This document shows, piece after piece, positions 32,783-45,147 of a stretch of 64,000 bases of DNA (position 1 is its first letter; every line of letters starts with the position of its first letter). The DNA comes from Wyeomyia smithii. Taxonomy: Eukaryota > Arthropoda > Insecta > Diptera > Culicidae. The notes under the pieces were generated by a model, which did no database searches, was not told the origin of the DNA, and was given only the letters and a program-made list of their open reading frames with translations. The position numbers and the translations under genes were made by a program. Location: assembly GCF_029784165.1 (NCBI RefSeq), contig NC_073694.1:40963006-41027005 (forward strand), given 5' to 3'.

Positions 32783-33731
32783 CACACTTAAAAAATTTCG
32801 CCGAATCTCGGCATTGTTTGTGCCGAGATTTGGACAGACGAGTGCTCGGCAACCATCTCGGCTGAATCTCTTTTGCCGAGAATCTCGGAAAACCAATATT
32901 TGACAGATGTCATTTTATGCCGAGAATCGCGGTACACAGTTGACTGTGCTCTCGGCAAATGCAGCCGAGAAGCGGCAAACCAGTCTAACGACCTTTCGGT
33001 TATAAAAGCTGAATGTTCGGCACAGTAAAGAGCCGTTTTTTCAGTGGAATCCAATCGCAGAAAATAGTTTTGCTGTGAATCAGGTAGTTTTCTTTCAAAA
33101 GATAAATTATAAGCTCGATGAGTTTTAGTAAGTAAAGAAATTTATTCATACTAAATCTTGAATACTTATCTTTATCTTGCTCGCCAGTAGGGCATTGAGC
33201 TAAACATCTAATCTAAAATTACGTCTAATGCCTACCCCTAAAACAAATAAAATATTGTATTCACACGATTTGAAACTACACTTTTTAAGTTCCAGCCACT
33301 TCCCCCCAAACTGTACTACATTTTTTTCTGCTACCGGATTGTAAACACTTGTAATTGCACAAATTTCAGCCAAACTTGTATCCGATTCCTGTTTGCTCAC
33401 CCGTAACACGCATAAATTTGCACTAAGAAAAATGGCGGCAACTCGTTCATGAGAATGACAGCTGTATTGCCGAAACACGGCAACGAGTAAAATTTGTGCC
33501 GAGATACCAGAAATGTTTTTGCTGACCTCGGCATCAACAATGTTTAACAATAAATTCGGCAAAAAATAGAGACGACATTCGTCAAGCTTAGTTTTTTGGA
33601 CGAAGTCTCGGCAAAATGATCTGACAACTGTCGGCAACCGGCATTATTTTGCTGAAATACCGGTTGAATCCAAAGTTGCCGAGTGAACTCGGATGTTTTT
33701 TTGCCGAGCTCGAGATCCAGTTTTAAGTGTG
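32783..33731. mobile_element. MITE with CACACTTAAAA ends and TGCCGAGA subrepeats
   Basis: Ends CACACTTAAAAAATTTCGCC (32783) and the complement of CACACTTAAAACTGGATCTC (ending 33731). Both halves are studded with TGCCGAGA / TCTCGGCA motifs in both orientations (for example 32808-32960 and 33497-33712). No target duplication could be seen and there is no coding frame. Confidence 0.7.
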
Positions 33732-33744
33732 TGGTTATCTGGGT

Positions 33745-33840
33745 ATACACCATTCAGGTGTTCATCGTAGTGCTACTTCCACCTTTCGATTACCTCACGA
33801 TCATCCGTCAAAATGCCTCTATATTTTTAGCCCTACGTGC
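33745..33840 (-). pseudogene. RTE-like LINE linker fragment
   Basis: The complement reads ILTDDREVIERWK and then a region resembling YDEHLNG, the linker before the RT of the LINE family seen elsewhere here. A second fragment of the same region lies at 35065-35160. Confidence 0.55.
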
Positions 33841-35064
33841 ATATGTTTCCTCGGTAAAGTAAAATACCAAACTACTTGAAATCGGTAATCGAACAAGTTT
33901 ATTGGAATACCGTAAATTTATTTGCCGAAATAATCCGAAAATAGCAAATTTCCGAGTTCAGTGAAAGTAAAATACCATTTCTCGGAACCCTGAAATCATT
34001 TAACTGAACTGTCAAAATAACGAGTACTCAAGATTGATTGTCATTATGGAGAAACCTGTAAAGTCCAGATTAACCTAAATATTGAGTAAGTAGACACTTT
34101 TTTTTCTCGAAACTTGTTTTTGTTTATTGCAAATAATATTAAAAGGAAATGATCATTTTTTTTCTCTGCTCAATTGCAAACTTGCTTCATCGGATGGAAG
34201 TTGCAGAGTGATGGATGTTGCTTTGTATCCTGAAAGCAACACAACTTTTCCATTTTCACCAGTACTGTGAATTGTTGTTAATTTGACAGTTCAGTTGGCC
34301 AACCTGAGCTTTGTAGTTCCCGATGATGCACGCGGGCTTTCCCCTCGAAAACCAGGCGGGTACTTCTTAGGAAGTTGGGAGATCAGCAGTTCCATGTTCC
34401 AAGTACCCAATCGTTAGTCCGTTCTTGTTGACTAGGTCCTAGCCGATTGTTCCGGCCCGCAATTAACGTTGCAAGGCCAGCGACCAATCCCACTTTATCT
34501 CGGGAGGACCATCGTAGTGACATTTTTCAAAGTCCCTGGTACTACCAGGATTTGGGATGAACACTGTTGTACTTAGAACGCTTTCGTTGGTGTCGATCTC
34601 AAGAAGCTCTCTTCCGAGGAAGGAAGCCCGCCCCCTGTCAGTATGTGATGAGCAGTTCCCCCGAGGTTGATTACCAGGTCTTTTCACTAGTTACTCACAC
34701 ACTAGTTTGTACCGCGAGAAGGTAAGGGTTCGGTAGATGGAAAATTGAGGTTTAATGTTTTGCGCCTTTGGTTCAGTCATGAACCAAACTTTCGATACAT
34801 CTACATGGTCGATGGTTTCGTGACCGATCTTAAAATCGCTGAATAGGTGGTGCATGGGGACTTGATTATTCACAACACTTTCGGAGGGTTTGCTTCAGCG
34901 TGAAGATGTGGTCTGTCGCGATTGATAACTTTCCACGTGTAGTGTCGGAGATGACATAAACTACTCTACTACTCATAGGCATCCCTAAATTCACCCATCG
35001 TCGGGGTTTTTATATCTCACTCATCCACTGTGTTACAGAAGTCGGTCCACCTACCGTCTCGGTC
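33841..35064. other. Unassigned interval, possibly decayed retroelement
   Basis: No intact gene. 34691-34873 (minus) has HHLFSDFKIGHETIDHVD, reminiscent of the RT motif HHLFIDFKAAYD, suggesting another very decayed LINE piece. 34300-34680 is more GC-rich than its surroundings but unrecognised. Confidence 0.35.
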
Positions 35065-35160
35065 TTCTGCCTCTGCGCCATGCAGCTGTTCATAGTAGTG
35101 CTGCTTTCATCTATCGATCACCTCGAGTTCATCCGTCAAGATCCATTCTTATTCCGACAC
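35065..35160 (-). pseudogene. RTE-like LINE linker fragment
   Basis: Minus-strand text ILTDELEVIDR followed by a YYEQLHGA-like stretch matches the same linker as 33745-33840, so two LINE copies or a duplication are present. Confidence 0.5.
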
Positions 35161-35244
35161 ATCGCCGCACTAGATCTACGCTGGGTACGTTCAGTTTTTT
35201 GTAGATAGACGCGTTTCTAGAGAACGATACAGTGTTTCATTTCC

Positions 35245-36290
35245 TCACTCTTCAGCTCTTCCAGGTGACGCTTTTTGTGCTAATTGTGTCCATCCAAACA
35301 ATTCCAACCCGGCCCGGTCTTTGCTGTACGTAAGAGCCCTTTCCATTCCACACGGTCCACGGCTGCATTTGGCAACTCTGCAGTCTGCGTAAGGTCCGAA
35401 GGTCGTCTTCCACCTAATCGACCCATCTGCCAACTGTGCACATCTCCGTCTCGTCCCTGACGGATTGGTTTTAAGAACCATCTTTACCGCAACCCGCCAA
35501 TCTTGGCTCCTCAAGCAGCTTCTGTAGCTCGTGGTTCATTCGCCTTTGCCACGTTCCGTTGTCCATTTGTAGTCCACCGAAGATGGTATGCAACAACTTC
35601 CACTCGAAGACCACAAGTGCGCGTTGTTCCTCCACAAGCATAGTCCATGTCTTATTGCCGTAGAGAACTACCGGTCTGATCAGCGTCTTGTAGATGATTA
35701 ATTTGGTGCGGCGGCGAATTCCACTCGATCGGAGCGTCCTTCGCCGACCAAAGTATGCACGATTTCCTGCCATAATGCGATGATGGATTTCGCTGCTGGT
35801 ATCGTTAACGGCAGTTACCAGCGAGCCTAGGTACACGATTTGTCGACCACGTCGATTTCATCGCCACCAACTAAAACTCGAAGTAGAAAGTTGACACTGA
35901 GTACTCGTGAACCCCTTTGCTTTCATGTACTTCGTCTTTGAATCCGTTTGCCTTCCGCTTTCAGTCCTATTTACGTCAGCGAAGCTAAACAGTTGAACCG
36001 ACTTTTGGAATATTGTGCAACTGGTGTTAACCACGATTTTTCTGATGACACCTTCCAGGGCAATATTAAACAGTAGGCACGAGAGACCATCTCCTTGCCA
36101 TAAACTTCTTCGAATTTCGAAGGAGCTCGAGAGTACCCCCGATATTCGAACTACCCACATCACTCGATCCATCGTCGCTTTGACCAACCGCGCTAGTTTT
36201 TCCGGAAATCCGTAGTCGTGCATAATGTGATGATGTGTGAGCACGTTGTATTCGCGGCATTCCTGCATAACCTGCCAAACCGCGAATATC
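35245..36290 (-). pseudogene. RTE-like LINE reverse transcriptase relic
   Basis: Minus-strand frames in order: CREYNVLTHHHIMHDYGFPE (36268 downward), VKATMDRVMWVVRISG, GDGLSCLLFNIALEGVIRK, FSFADVNRT (active-site Asp pair degraded), then YLGSLVTAVNDTSSEIHHRI, KLIIYKTLIRPVVLYGNKTW, FGGLQMDNGTWQRRMNHEL and a C-terminal GTRRRCAQLADG. The FDFKAAYD block is missing (deleted at about 36225). Confidence 0.8.
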
Positions 36291-36346
36291 TGGTCCGTGG
36301 TGGCGTTTTGTGTTTATCGAGATTTTATTTTTTACAAATATTTATT

Positions 36347-36520
36347 CATAAAGCCTGTATTACACTCTTTGACCAAGCGTCAAATATTTGTCACTTTTTG
36401 GCAGATAAAAATTTGGTCAAAGATAATTGTTTGTCACTCTCCAATTTTAAAGCCTGTAGTACACTCTTTGTCTAATGGTCAAATATTTGACCTTCTGACA
36501 TAATGGTCAAATTTATTTGG
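36347..36520. repeat. Short direct repeat with AAAGCCTGTA start
   Basis: AAAGCCTGTATTACACTCTT (36350) and AAAGCCTGTAGTACACTCTT (36450), each followed within 25 bp by GGTCAAATATTTG-like text. The copies are about 100 bp apart; probably fragments of a MITE. Confidence 0.6.
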
Positions 36521-37997
36521 CATCATGGTTGCTGTTTGCCCGTATTTGCCCCATGAATTTATTCCAACAAAAATCGAACTTGGGCATTCCGCTACAGTTC
36601 ATCCTGTTGGCTGCGAAGTGTTCACCGGGCTCACCAGCCGCTGTGCTGTCATCTGCCAGTGTCAAAATTTGAGAAGCAAAACAAAACCGCGAAACTGTTG
36701 TGAAAGAGAACTAAACAAAAAGTTCACTTCAGTTTGTCGCTGGCTGCAGTCTGATGTGTGGCATGTTTATGTACGACGGTGCACTACAGGCACCACAGAA
36801 AGCTAAAGAGGAGCGATTCTACCGCGCTCAGATTGAGTGTTGATTATAATTACGATTATTTTTATTCTACACCTGAAAAGAGTGCCCTCATGAAGAGGGA
36901 AATTTAAGCGTTTAGCGGAGTATAACTGTAGTTTCTGTAGTTCAATCGACGGTTGCAAGGTGCCAAGTTTGGATTTTTAATCCCGTTAGGTGGGTACATG
37001 GAAATTAGATTTCGAAAAAAAAGAGTATCGGTTGGCAGAGTAGAATTAATGAGCTAAGAAAGCACCGCCATTTTTGTGAAAAATTGAGGTCGTAATTTAA
37101 GTTTCAAATGGTTTTTTCTTTGCTATTGAAACGTTCTCAGTTTCAAAATTACACGTCCACATACTGAGTTTATTATATTTCTTGCACAAAAAGCAAATTT
37201 GTGGTGAAAATGTCAAATATTCGTAGTAGGAAAATTCCTATGTACAGCAGTTGCAATACGTGACCATTATCAGAAAATGAATGGAGTACATATTCTAATA
37301 GTTATAACAATCAGAGTCTTCTAACTACCTAATAAGTTTAAATTTTTTAAGCAACTTGTTTTACACACTATAATAATTCGATTTTCCAAATATCCCAAAA
37401 AGCTATTATAAACCCTTCGTCCGATGTTCTTCCCAAGGCGATACCAATTAGAGTATTGCACTACATATTTGGTAATTGTTACATAAACCATATTTGGATT
37501 ATATGTTTTGAATGAATCGTTTATATTTATTGGAGTATTTGAATCGCTCAATAAAATAGTGGTTTGTTAAAAAAATTAGCGTTAGGTATTTTGTTAGGGA
37601 CAAATTTGCCACGACCGCCATTTTTACTGTACTGTTTCCATATTCATGGAGAAAAAGTATTTTTCCAGAAAAAATAACCGAATAGGTTTTATTGAAATGA
37701 AAGAACCGTAGAGTTTTGTTCTATCTATCAAGTTTCACAGTTTCATTACTTTGTGCTTATATGACTCGTACATATTTTATGTTTAATAATTAACGCGTAT
37801 TACGACTCAAATTTTGGAACCTCCTTATTGCGAAGCATCTGGATTTAATTTGAGAGGTTCGATCTTGTGAATTAACTTTACATTAATCTAGTCTACTTTG
37901 GAGGCCCCTCATGTGGGATTTTATTATATTTATAAATATAAATTCTCATTAGATTTTACAATTCAAAAGTAGGTACTAATATGTTCTTTGTTTCCAG
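36521..37997. other. Upstream region of cramped; probable 5' UTR intron
   Basis: No coding frame supported. TTCTTTGTTTCCAG at 37997 is a good splice acceptor just before the chosen start, so the first non-coding exon lies upstream. The segment 36580-36830 is less AT-rich and contains initiator-like TTCAGTTTG; it is a candidate for the promoter/first exon, but this is inference. Confidence 0.4.
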
Positions 37998-38001
37998 TGC
38001 T

Positions 38002-41000
38002 ATGGATTCAAATAATTGCACCAATCTGGACATCAGCACAAATTGTGAATCCAAGGCGTTAGAAACAACCGCAAAGCCTCCTCCACCAGGTGGTGGAGGA
38101 GGAGCCACAGTAGAAAGATTAATTTTAGCTGCAAGTTCAACCAAAGAGGACGCCCCTTGCGATTCATCGAACTGCGACCTCACAGTGCCGATTGTAGCTG
38201 CAGCCCCGAAATCGGTGCCCGCTGCAGCGGTCAGTTCAACAAGCGCGAAAACCATTTCGCACAAGCTGAACGATATAAATCTACAGCAGATTCCAACGGA
38301 GGAATTGCTCGGGTCGGTTACGACTTTCTATCCAGGTGGCGATGCGGAATGTGGACATGCATTGCGCACCAGCGCTCGGGTCATCCACAAAATGCGAATG
38401 GACTCTATCCGTGGAACTACTCCGCCTCCACAGGATAGAAAAGATGGTGGTAATACTGTTGGTGGCAGTGGAAAATCTGGCTCCGGATCCGGTGGGATGG
38501 GACAAGCCAAAACACCCAACCAACAGAAACAGGCTCGAATGGTTTGGAGTAATCAGGACAAAAACCTGTTCTTCGAAGCGCTTAATGAATACGGGAAGGA
38601 TTTCGAAGGCATTGTAAATTATTTGAACACAAAAAAGCGCCGAAAAGATAGCAATAGTGAAAATGCATTCAAGGTTAAAGATGTACGTCATTTGTATTAC
38701 CAATTCAATCAGAAGGTGGCCAAATATTTGCATTTTTCCGATGAGGTTAAGAAAGAGGCACAGGAGCTCTATGGTCTGATTAATTACGGTGAAATGAGAA
38801 AAAAGGTTCCGTTTCAGAATAAGAAGTATTTCCACAAGCTAAAAGATTTGGTGTATAAGGGCGCAGTCATGATTCGCGAGAAGGGAAGGAATATTCGTAT
38901 CAAAACGCCTTCCTGTCGAGCTTTGCGGAAGCTCAACCAGCTAGAAGAGTGGCAGGAGGAGATAAAGCTCCCTCCCAGGATAGACGTTATACTAAAACCT
39001 AGCACAGTCAGTGCTTGGGGAAGGGTTCAATCACTGGCTCAAAATCCTCGTGTCAAAACATCTGTGACTCTACAAAAGCGACTGTCGATTTTGTTGCATT
39101 TACTGCAGCAAAAATGGCGTCACCAAGATGTTCGTCTATCGGAGCGAATCTGCCACTTGCGGGCGGCCAGTGCTAATATCACCTCGAAGATATCTCGCCA
39201 GAAAGCTTTGAATGAACTGGAGTTATGCACAAGAATTAACGGAGAACTGGAGCAGGGTGAAAGTGGCAAAATTCTGTGCATCACGCCATCCAAAGACGCG
39301 GTCATCCATCGGCCGATGATCAATTTGACCGAATTTCTCAGCAGCTACAGCATTTGTCTGAATTCGTATGAACAAAGAATCGGAGCGAAGGTACGGGGCG
39401 AGGCACTTTGTGCGGAAAAGTTGCACCACTTCAAGGAACGTATGGGAGCAAACTCGAAACGACAACGTCATGATAGTGGCTCGGAGAAGCACAGTCCGGA
39501 TGGGAAAAAAGCTAAATCTGAGCTGAAGGATATTAAGGAGGAAAAAGTGGGGGAAAGCAGCACTGTTGGCAGCTTTTCTGAGGTAAATATTGTACTTTCA
39601 ATCAATTGACACATGTTTTAATTGTTGGTTTGTAGATTTTCAAATCTCCAAATGCCTCCAGTGACTCAGCCGATCACCTGCAGCATAAGGATAATGAGAG
39701 TAGTGATGGAGAGTTCCAACCGTTGACCAAACCTTGTTTAGTGCTTGTTACACCAGCGGACATTTCCTGTGACGATCCGGATTTGAAAAGTCCAGAGTCA
39801 AATGATTCGGCTAAGTTGTCTGGCTTAAGTAAGTTGAAGTTTGAAAACGACGGTATCTATTCTTCGGTGAGGACGGAAAATTCAAACGATGGCGTATTGT
39901 TGGAGACTGAGCAACCAAAATTGCTAAAAACGGAAGAAGCATCAAGCGAATTGGCTGCTACGAGTGAAGAAATCATCAAGACGACCGTCAAACGAAAAGA
40001 ACCTCGATGCGGCAAACGGAAGGACTCGAGAGCTGGCATGAATAATATGCACTTTCGACCTTTAATATCGGAAGAAACAATTCAGAAAATACGAGAGGGT
40101 TGGACGCTTCAAAACGTGGGTGATATGACCGTTGGGGATTTGTACATTATGTTTGGGGAGGAAAATAAATTATATCTGGAGTACTGCTGGGTGAAACCGA
40201 AGGAGGATATATCACAAGCGGCGGCCGATTCGACGGTGGTGGAAACAACGGAAAAAGTCGAAGGTTATGAGGAACCCACAGTCAATGGCAGCAGCGAGAA
40301 TACACACACCACAAACGGCCATGTCGATGCGGCTAAGCCCGTTGGTTACGATGAAATTAAATTAAGTGAACGACTGAAACAATTGCTACAGATTGCCAAC
40401 CTTAATGAAAAGACTGGCAAACGACGATGCCCATGTGGACACGTTTGCGACAGAAGAATAAAGGTTTGTATTGTTCTTTAAGCAACTTTTTACACTGAAA
40501 ATCTCAAAAAGAGACAGTTTTTTTTCGGTTTTATTACTACAAATATTAAAAGTTCGCTAGTCTTTAGGGCTCTAATAACCAATTACGATATGTTTTGCTT
40601 TCATTTGTACAGAACGTTGATCCAATCATCAGTGCTTCCACCTTAAACGACAGTGTTCTGTTCAAGCAGCCCATGATACCGGTTCGCAGCAGTAACATAA
40701 GCGTCTTACCCAACAGTAGCAATGTGAGTATAATTTTACATTATTGCAAAAAAAACAAGTATAAAATTTGACCACCAAATTATCCTTCCAGCAGGCTCTT
40801 CCTCCGCAGCACATGCGCTATAAGCAATCCCGCTGGTGGCGGATGCGTGTCAATCGACAATTGGTGCCTTCGCAACGGCTGATGCTTCCACCGAATGGTT
40901 TTCATTCGCCCGCTCCCGGAGTACCCGGACGAACTAATAATAACAACTACACAAACCTACCCAAACCTCCGACGGTTTCTTCTTCCTCCAACCAGCAGGT

Positions 41001-41656
41001 TGCCAGTAGCAGCAGCAGCAGCAGCAGCAGCAACAGTAAAAGTGGCAGTGTGGGGAATCCCAGTAGCAGCAACGCTAGCGTAACTCACCTGCCGAACGAA
41101 GAAGACCACGTAACGAGGCTGTTGGAGGACAAAATCAACAGCTTCAGTAGCAAAGGCTCGAACGGAGCTACGCCTTCTGATTCGGATACCGGTAAAAGTA
41201 CAGTTAACATTACCGACGACAATAGCTGCCTCAGTCTGTTCGATGTTTCGCTGCCATCTACCTCCTCGACCCTAATGGCAGAACTGATGAGTGAAGCCGA
41301 CTCCGCTCGCGGTAGTTCCGTGGAAGACGAGAACAGTAACTGCACTACAATCTCAGCCACCCGAATTCTGCGAGAATCGCCTGTAGACGGCAGGCTGATC
41401 GAAACGGACATTAACGACATCTCATTAAGCAGCTTTTTAGGTCATCTGGATGCGGTGTACGAAAGTGAAACTGTCACGCGAAAAAGAGATTCCGATGTAA
41501 GTGGCTTTGCGAGTTTCAATAGAGCATTTCTGATAGTGTTTCCTTCCCTAGCAGATGAACATCAGTATTATCAGCGAATCAAGCGTGGATTATATCGCTC
41601 GCTTTGAGGACATTGCTGCGGAACTAAGGGCTCAGCAAGAGCAAGACTCGGTTTGA
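38002..41656 (+). CDS. crm: Cramped (CRAMP1 family) SANT-domain chromatin protein
   Basis: In Drosophila cramped behaves as a Polycomb-group-type nuclear regulator; the vertebrate orthologue is CRAMP1. Exons: 38002-39582, 39636-40463, 40613-40723, 40792-41496, 41555-41656; all junctions phase 0; about 1108 aa. The start MDSNNCTNLD follows an acceptor at 37997. N-terminal Pro/Gly/Ser-rich region; SANT/Myb-like domain about residues 178-246 (MVWSNQDKNLFFEALNEYGK ... KDVRHLYYQFNQKVAKYL); then the conserved cramped core with KVPFQNKKYFHKLKDLVYKG and LQKRLSILLHLLQQKWRHQD. A second conserved block near residue 680-720 reads MTVGDLYIMFGEENKLYLEY. The poly-Ser run at about 41004-41034 is an (AGC)n microsatellite. 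The C-terminus VDYIARFEDIAAELRAQQEQ is also a family signature. Acceptors of the last two exons are NAGNAG. Confidence 0.92.
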
Positions 41657-42714
41657 AACAACGTGTGACAACGTAGAATCACTACAGGGATTTTGCTACG
41701 AATCCTACACAATATATACACACACACACACACCCCACAAAAGCTTTACTAAAAGGATCAAAGGATTAATGTAAAACATATTGAAGTTATTTAAACTACT
41801 TCCTGTTTCTCTCATTAGTTATGGCATATTTTTCGATGTTCTGATGCCACAATGGAGGTTGTTGTTTTAAGCCTATACATTTGGTTGTTGGAGAAAAGGT
41901 TGCGTTGTAGCCAACAGAAACTGAATACATTTACGATTTCTTCATGCTATCTTTTAGTGGTTTACTCGTGCAGATCTATAAATTAAAAATTAACTAGTAA
42001 CCCACGCATCTCTCGAAATGCAGTGAATTCGGTCAGTGTTTTTATTTTTGATGTGTTAATTTGATTATAAACTATTTATTACTGTTAAACTACCGGTTCA
42101 GATTTATGCTGCATGCGGATTTTTTCTGGCTTTAAAAACCTTTTGCGGTATTACTTAAACTCAAAACATAAACGTAACGAAAATATATCGTTTACTCTTT
42201 TATGTAATTAAGAAAAAAAAAACTAGCGTTGTGATGTTTGGATATATCATAGCATATTTTCGTTCCTTGGCTTGCAAAAGACTGACACAAAGAGAAAATT
42301 ACGGAATAAAGTATTAATCAAAGATTCAGGTAAGAACTACGATTGGATATTCGAAGGAGCTGCACCTGCGGTCGTTGCGCTTTCTAGGCTGCGCTAGATA
42401 CGATATATGAATACCAAGTACTATTCTGATAGTGCATCACCTAGTTAAAGTACGATTCGGGATTGTTCATCAACAGAAAGTTTTTAAAGGTGTCAGACGA
42501 TTGAAATCTTGGAGAATTTTTTCAATAATTAACAAAAAAAGAGACTAACGGGAGCTTAATAGAAAAAAATTTCAAATATTTTATCAGTATATTACGGTAA
42601 AGAACCCATATTTTAGTTATGGGTTGGTACATCCTAATATTCGAGCTGTCTGACATGGCATTGGCAGAGGTTTAACTGGAAAAATTGGTACAAATCCAGA
42701 AAAGCGAAAAGAGA
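41657..42714. other. 3' flank of cramped with polyadenylation signal
   Basis: A short (AC)n run at about 41718-41733 and an AATAAA at 42305-42310, about 650 bp after the stop codon, is a plausible 3' end of the crm transcript. No gene is seen in the rest. Confidence 0.5.
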
Positions 42715-43110
42715 ATGATTGGAAACTCGGTACCTACCTTCAATTCAGAAATCGTATTACCCGCCAGATGAGGGAGAATTACCGAGAGGATATAACGGCC
42801 GAATAAAAGACTCCACGGACGCAATACACGAGAGCACTGCAGAAGCAGAGACATGCTTTTCCAGGCACGACTCGGGAAATTTTTATAAGCAGTTAACGGT
42901 ATCAAAAACCGAACTGGGCCGACAGAGAAGGAAACCTGATAACTGATAAGACGCTGGTGGCCATGCGTTGGTAAGAACATTTTGTGGTATGTGAGAACGA
43001 AGGACAAGCTATGAATCCGCTGACCTTGGAAGTAGTCCAGAAAGCTTGTAGAGAGAAAAACCACAATACAGTTCGAAAGAATGGCATTCCACTCACAACT
43101 CGCCCGTATT
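42715..43110 (+). pseudogene. RTE-like LINE linker fragment
   Basis: Plus-strand frames correspond to LITDKTLVAMRW followed by EHFVV and a stretch ending FERMAFHSQLARI-like. The pattern K-T-E-L-G...NLITDK...RWxEHF is the endonuclease-RT linker of the LINE family at 44240-45130. Confidence 0.55.
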
Positions 43111-44233
43111 AAGTCTATAGAACAGGATACGATTCAGATAACTCAACTAGTATCCTTTGTTCATAGACTGAACGCGGTGTGTGTTTCAGTTAAGGGAAAC
43201 GAGTTGCTTAAATACAGTAGTTTATAGTAGAAAAAAAAACTTGTATATAACTTTTTGAATGAGATTTCATTTTGAAATCGATTAGACCAGTCATGTCTCA
43301 GATTTTTTCCAAGAAGAATGAATCACTCAGAACGGTATCAAACCATGCCCAAATTGCACTTACATTACATGAGTGCTGCACGAACTTCATATCGAACAAA
43401 TATTGATAACCATACATTCTTGTTCACTTAAATTGAAAAGTGTTGATTCATCTTAATGAATGTTGATTAAGTCGCGAACGATGCACATTCATGCAGCGTG
43501 TAGTTTGTGGTCGTGTACACTCGATATTGCAGAGTGGTCTCAATTTATCGTTTCGTCGTCGGTGTTTCATTCTGCGACGGACGATTGCTCATTCTTCGGA
43601 ATGTCTAATATAATTTCCGCTCAACAGCTGCGTTACTTCCGGATCCAATTTCATTCTTGATGTTAGTTAAATGGTCGCGCTCGCGTCGCAGTTCCGCACG
43701 CTGATAGCGGCGCGAGTAACCTTTCACTATCGCTTGAAATCGCCTGATATGGCTTTATCAGTGTTGAGCTTGGTGAAGATAACAAAAACGCCAGTATTTT
43801 GTGGATGCAAATATGTACTACGCTCGGGCGTCGTTGTATGCAGCCAAAAAAATTGTGTGTCGTTCCGCTAGTATCATTCTAGTCCATGTGAATCACACCG
43901 AATAATTGTTGCAAGCAGAGAAAACGGAAGTATCGTCGATCATATTCGGTTCAGTTTAGTATATTATTCTATTTGGCTGTAAATGTAATATACCCTTTTT
44001 TCAAACTGTATTATTACATTATTAACAAAAGCTTATCAAAGTGCAAAATTTATTGAAGAGGCGATGAATTTTTACAAAATTAAAATTGTTACTGCCGTCT
44101 CAGTTTTAGCAGTTTCAGTTTCAACATTTATGATAATGACCTTCGTTTTTTAATACTTCTCATCATCCTGCAATTTCTCAATAAAAGTTTTTCCGGAAGT
44201 CTTTCACAAAAAATATAATGACGATAAGGCTCC
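43111..44233. other. Unassigned interval
   Basis: Mostly AT-rich. 43450-43720 has higher CpG content and short frames, but no recognisable domain; it could be a promoter or a decayed exon. Nothing else is supported. Confidence 0.3.
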
Positions 44234-45130
44234 CCAAAACATGACGTCAAAATCGTTTCCGGAGATCTCAACGCTCAGGTTGGCCTGTGGGATGAATTCA
44301 GGCCGGTTATTGGGAAGTTCAGCGCGAACCAGGTTATGAACGAAAACGGCCTTCCACTCATTGACTTCGCCGTCTCCCAGCACATGGCGATACGTAGTAT
44401 TTACTTCCAGTAAAACCAGATCAGCACACCTGGAGATCACCACAACAGAAAGAATCCCCAATCGACCACGTTTTGATTGACGACTTTCGGTTGTCAATAA
44501 AACCCGTTACCGTCGCCGCCAAGGTATGATTGTTCGTTAAAAATCTGTCCACATGGAATGTGGATGACCCCGAATGTAAAAAAGGGTTACAAGTTGGAAT
44601 GCAAGAACTATCGAGCGATCACGATTTTCAACGCAGTACAAAGTGCTCTCACAGATCATCTTTTGCTGTCTCTCGCTTCTAACAAGAAGGTATGTGTGAA
44701 GTTATCAAGTGATGGGCGATCGACAACGGACCAAACCTATTCGCTGCGGCAGATTCACCAAAAGTGTCGCGAACATCAAATCTCCTCGCACCACCGATCG
44801 ATTCCAAGGCCGCGGTTTGCCTGTGAGAAGACTGATCAAGTGCTGTGTGAAGATTTTAGGTGCTATAGCCTGTTCGAAACACACAAGGATTCCGACAAAG
44901 CGTCGGTCGTTCCTGTCACCTGTTCAAAATTGTGCTCGAGATGTTATGAAACATTCGAAACATGCGGGGCAGGATCTCCGATAAATTCAGCCAGTTCATC
45001 TGCTTCACTTACCTCGTGGAACTTGTGGGCAGGACGTTTCAGGTGAGGGCTGAATATTAGACCAAGCTGAAACGTGAAGTAGAAATTGAATACGTCGAAG
45101 TCCAAATATCTGTTAGCAGGAGGAATCGAT
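44234..45130 (+). pseudogene. RTE-like LINE endonuclease and RT relic
   Basis: Endonuclease end: GDLNAQVGLWDEFRPVIG (about 44263), NENGLPLIDFAVSQHMAIRS, then the IDHVLI-like block decayed near 44460. RT part: ECKNYRAITIFNAVQSAL (about 44600), GRSTTDQTYSLRQIHQKCRE (about 44714) and a region like the active-site block QFICFTYLVELVGRTFQVR (about 44990). Frameshifts and a large internal deletion in the palm are evident. Confidence 0.75.
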
Positions 45131-45147
45131 CGCATAGGCAGTACTGC

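Noticed and set aside
38281..38835. 184-codon minus-strand frame
   Set aside because: Antisense shadow of the cramped SANT-domain exon; no recognisable domain.
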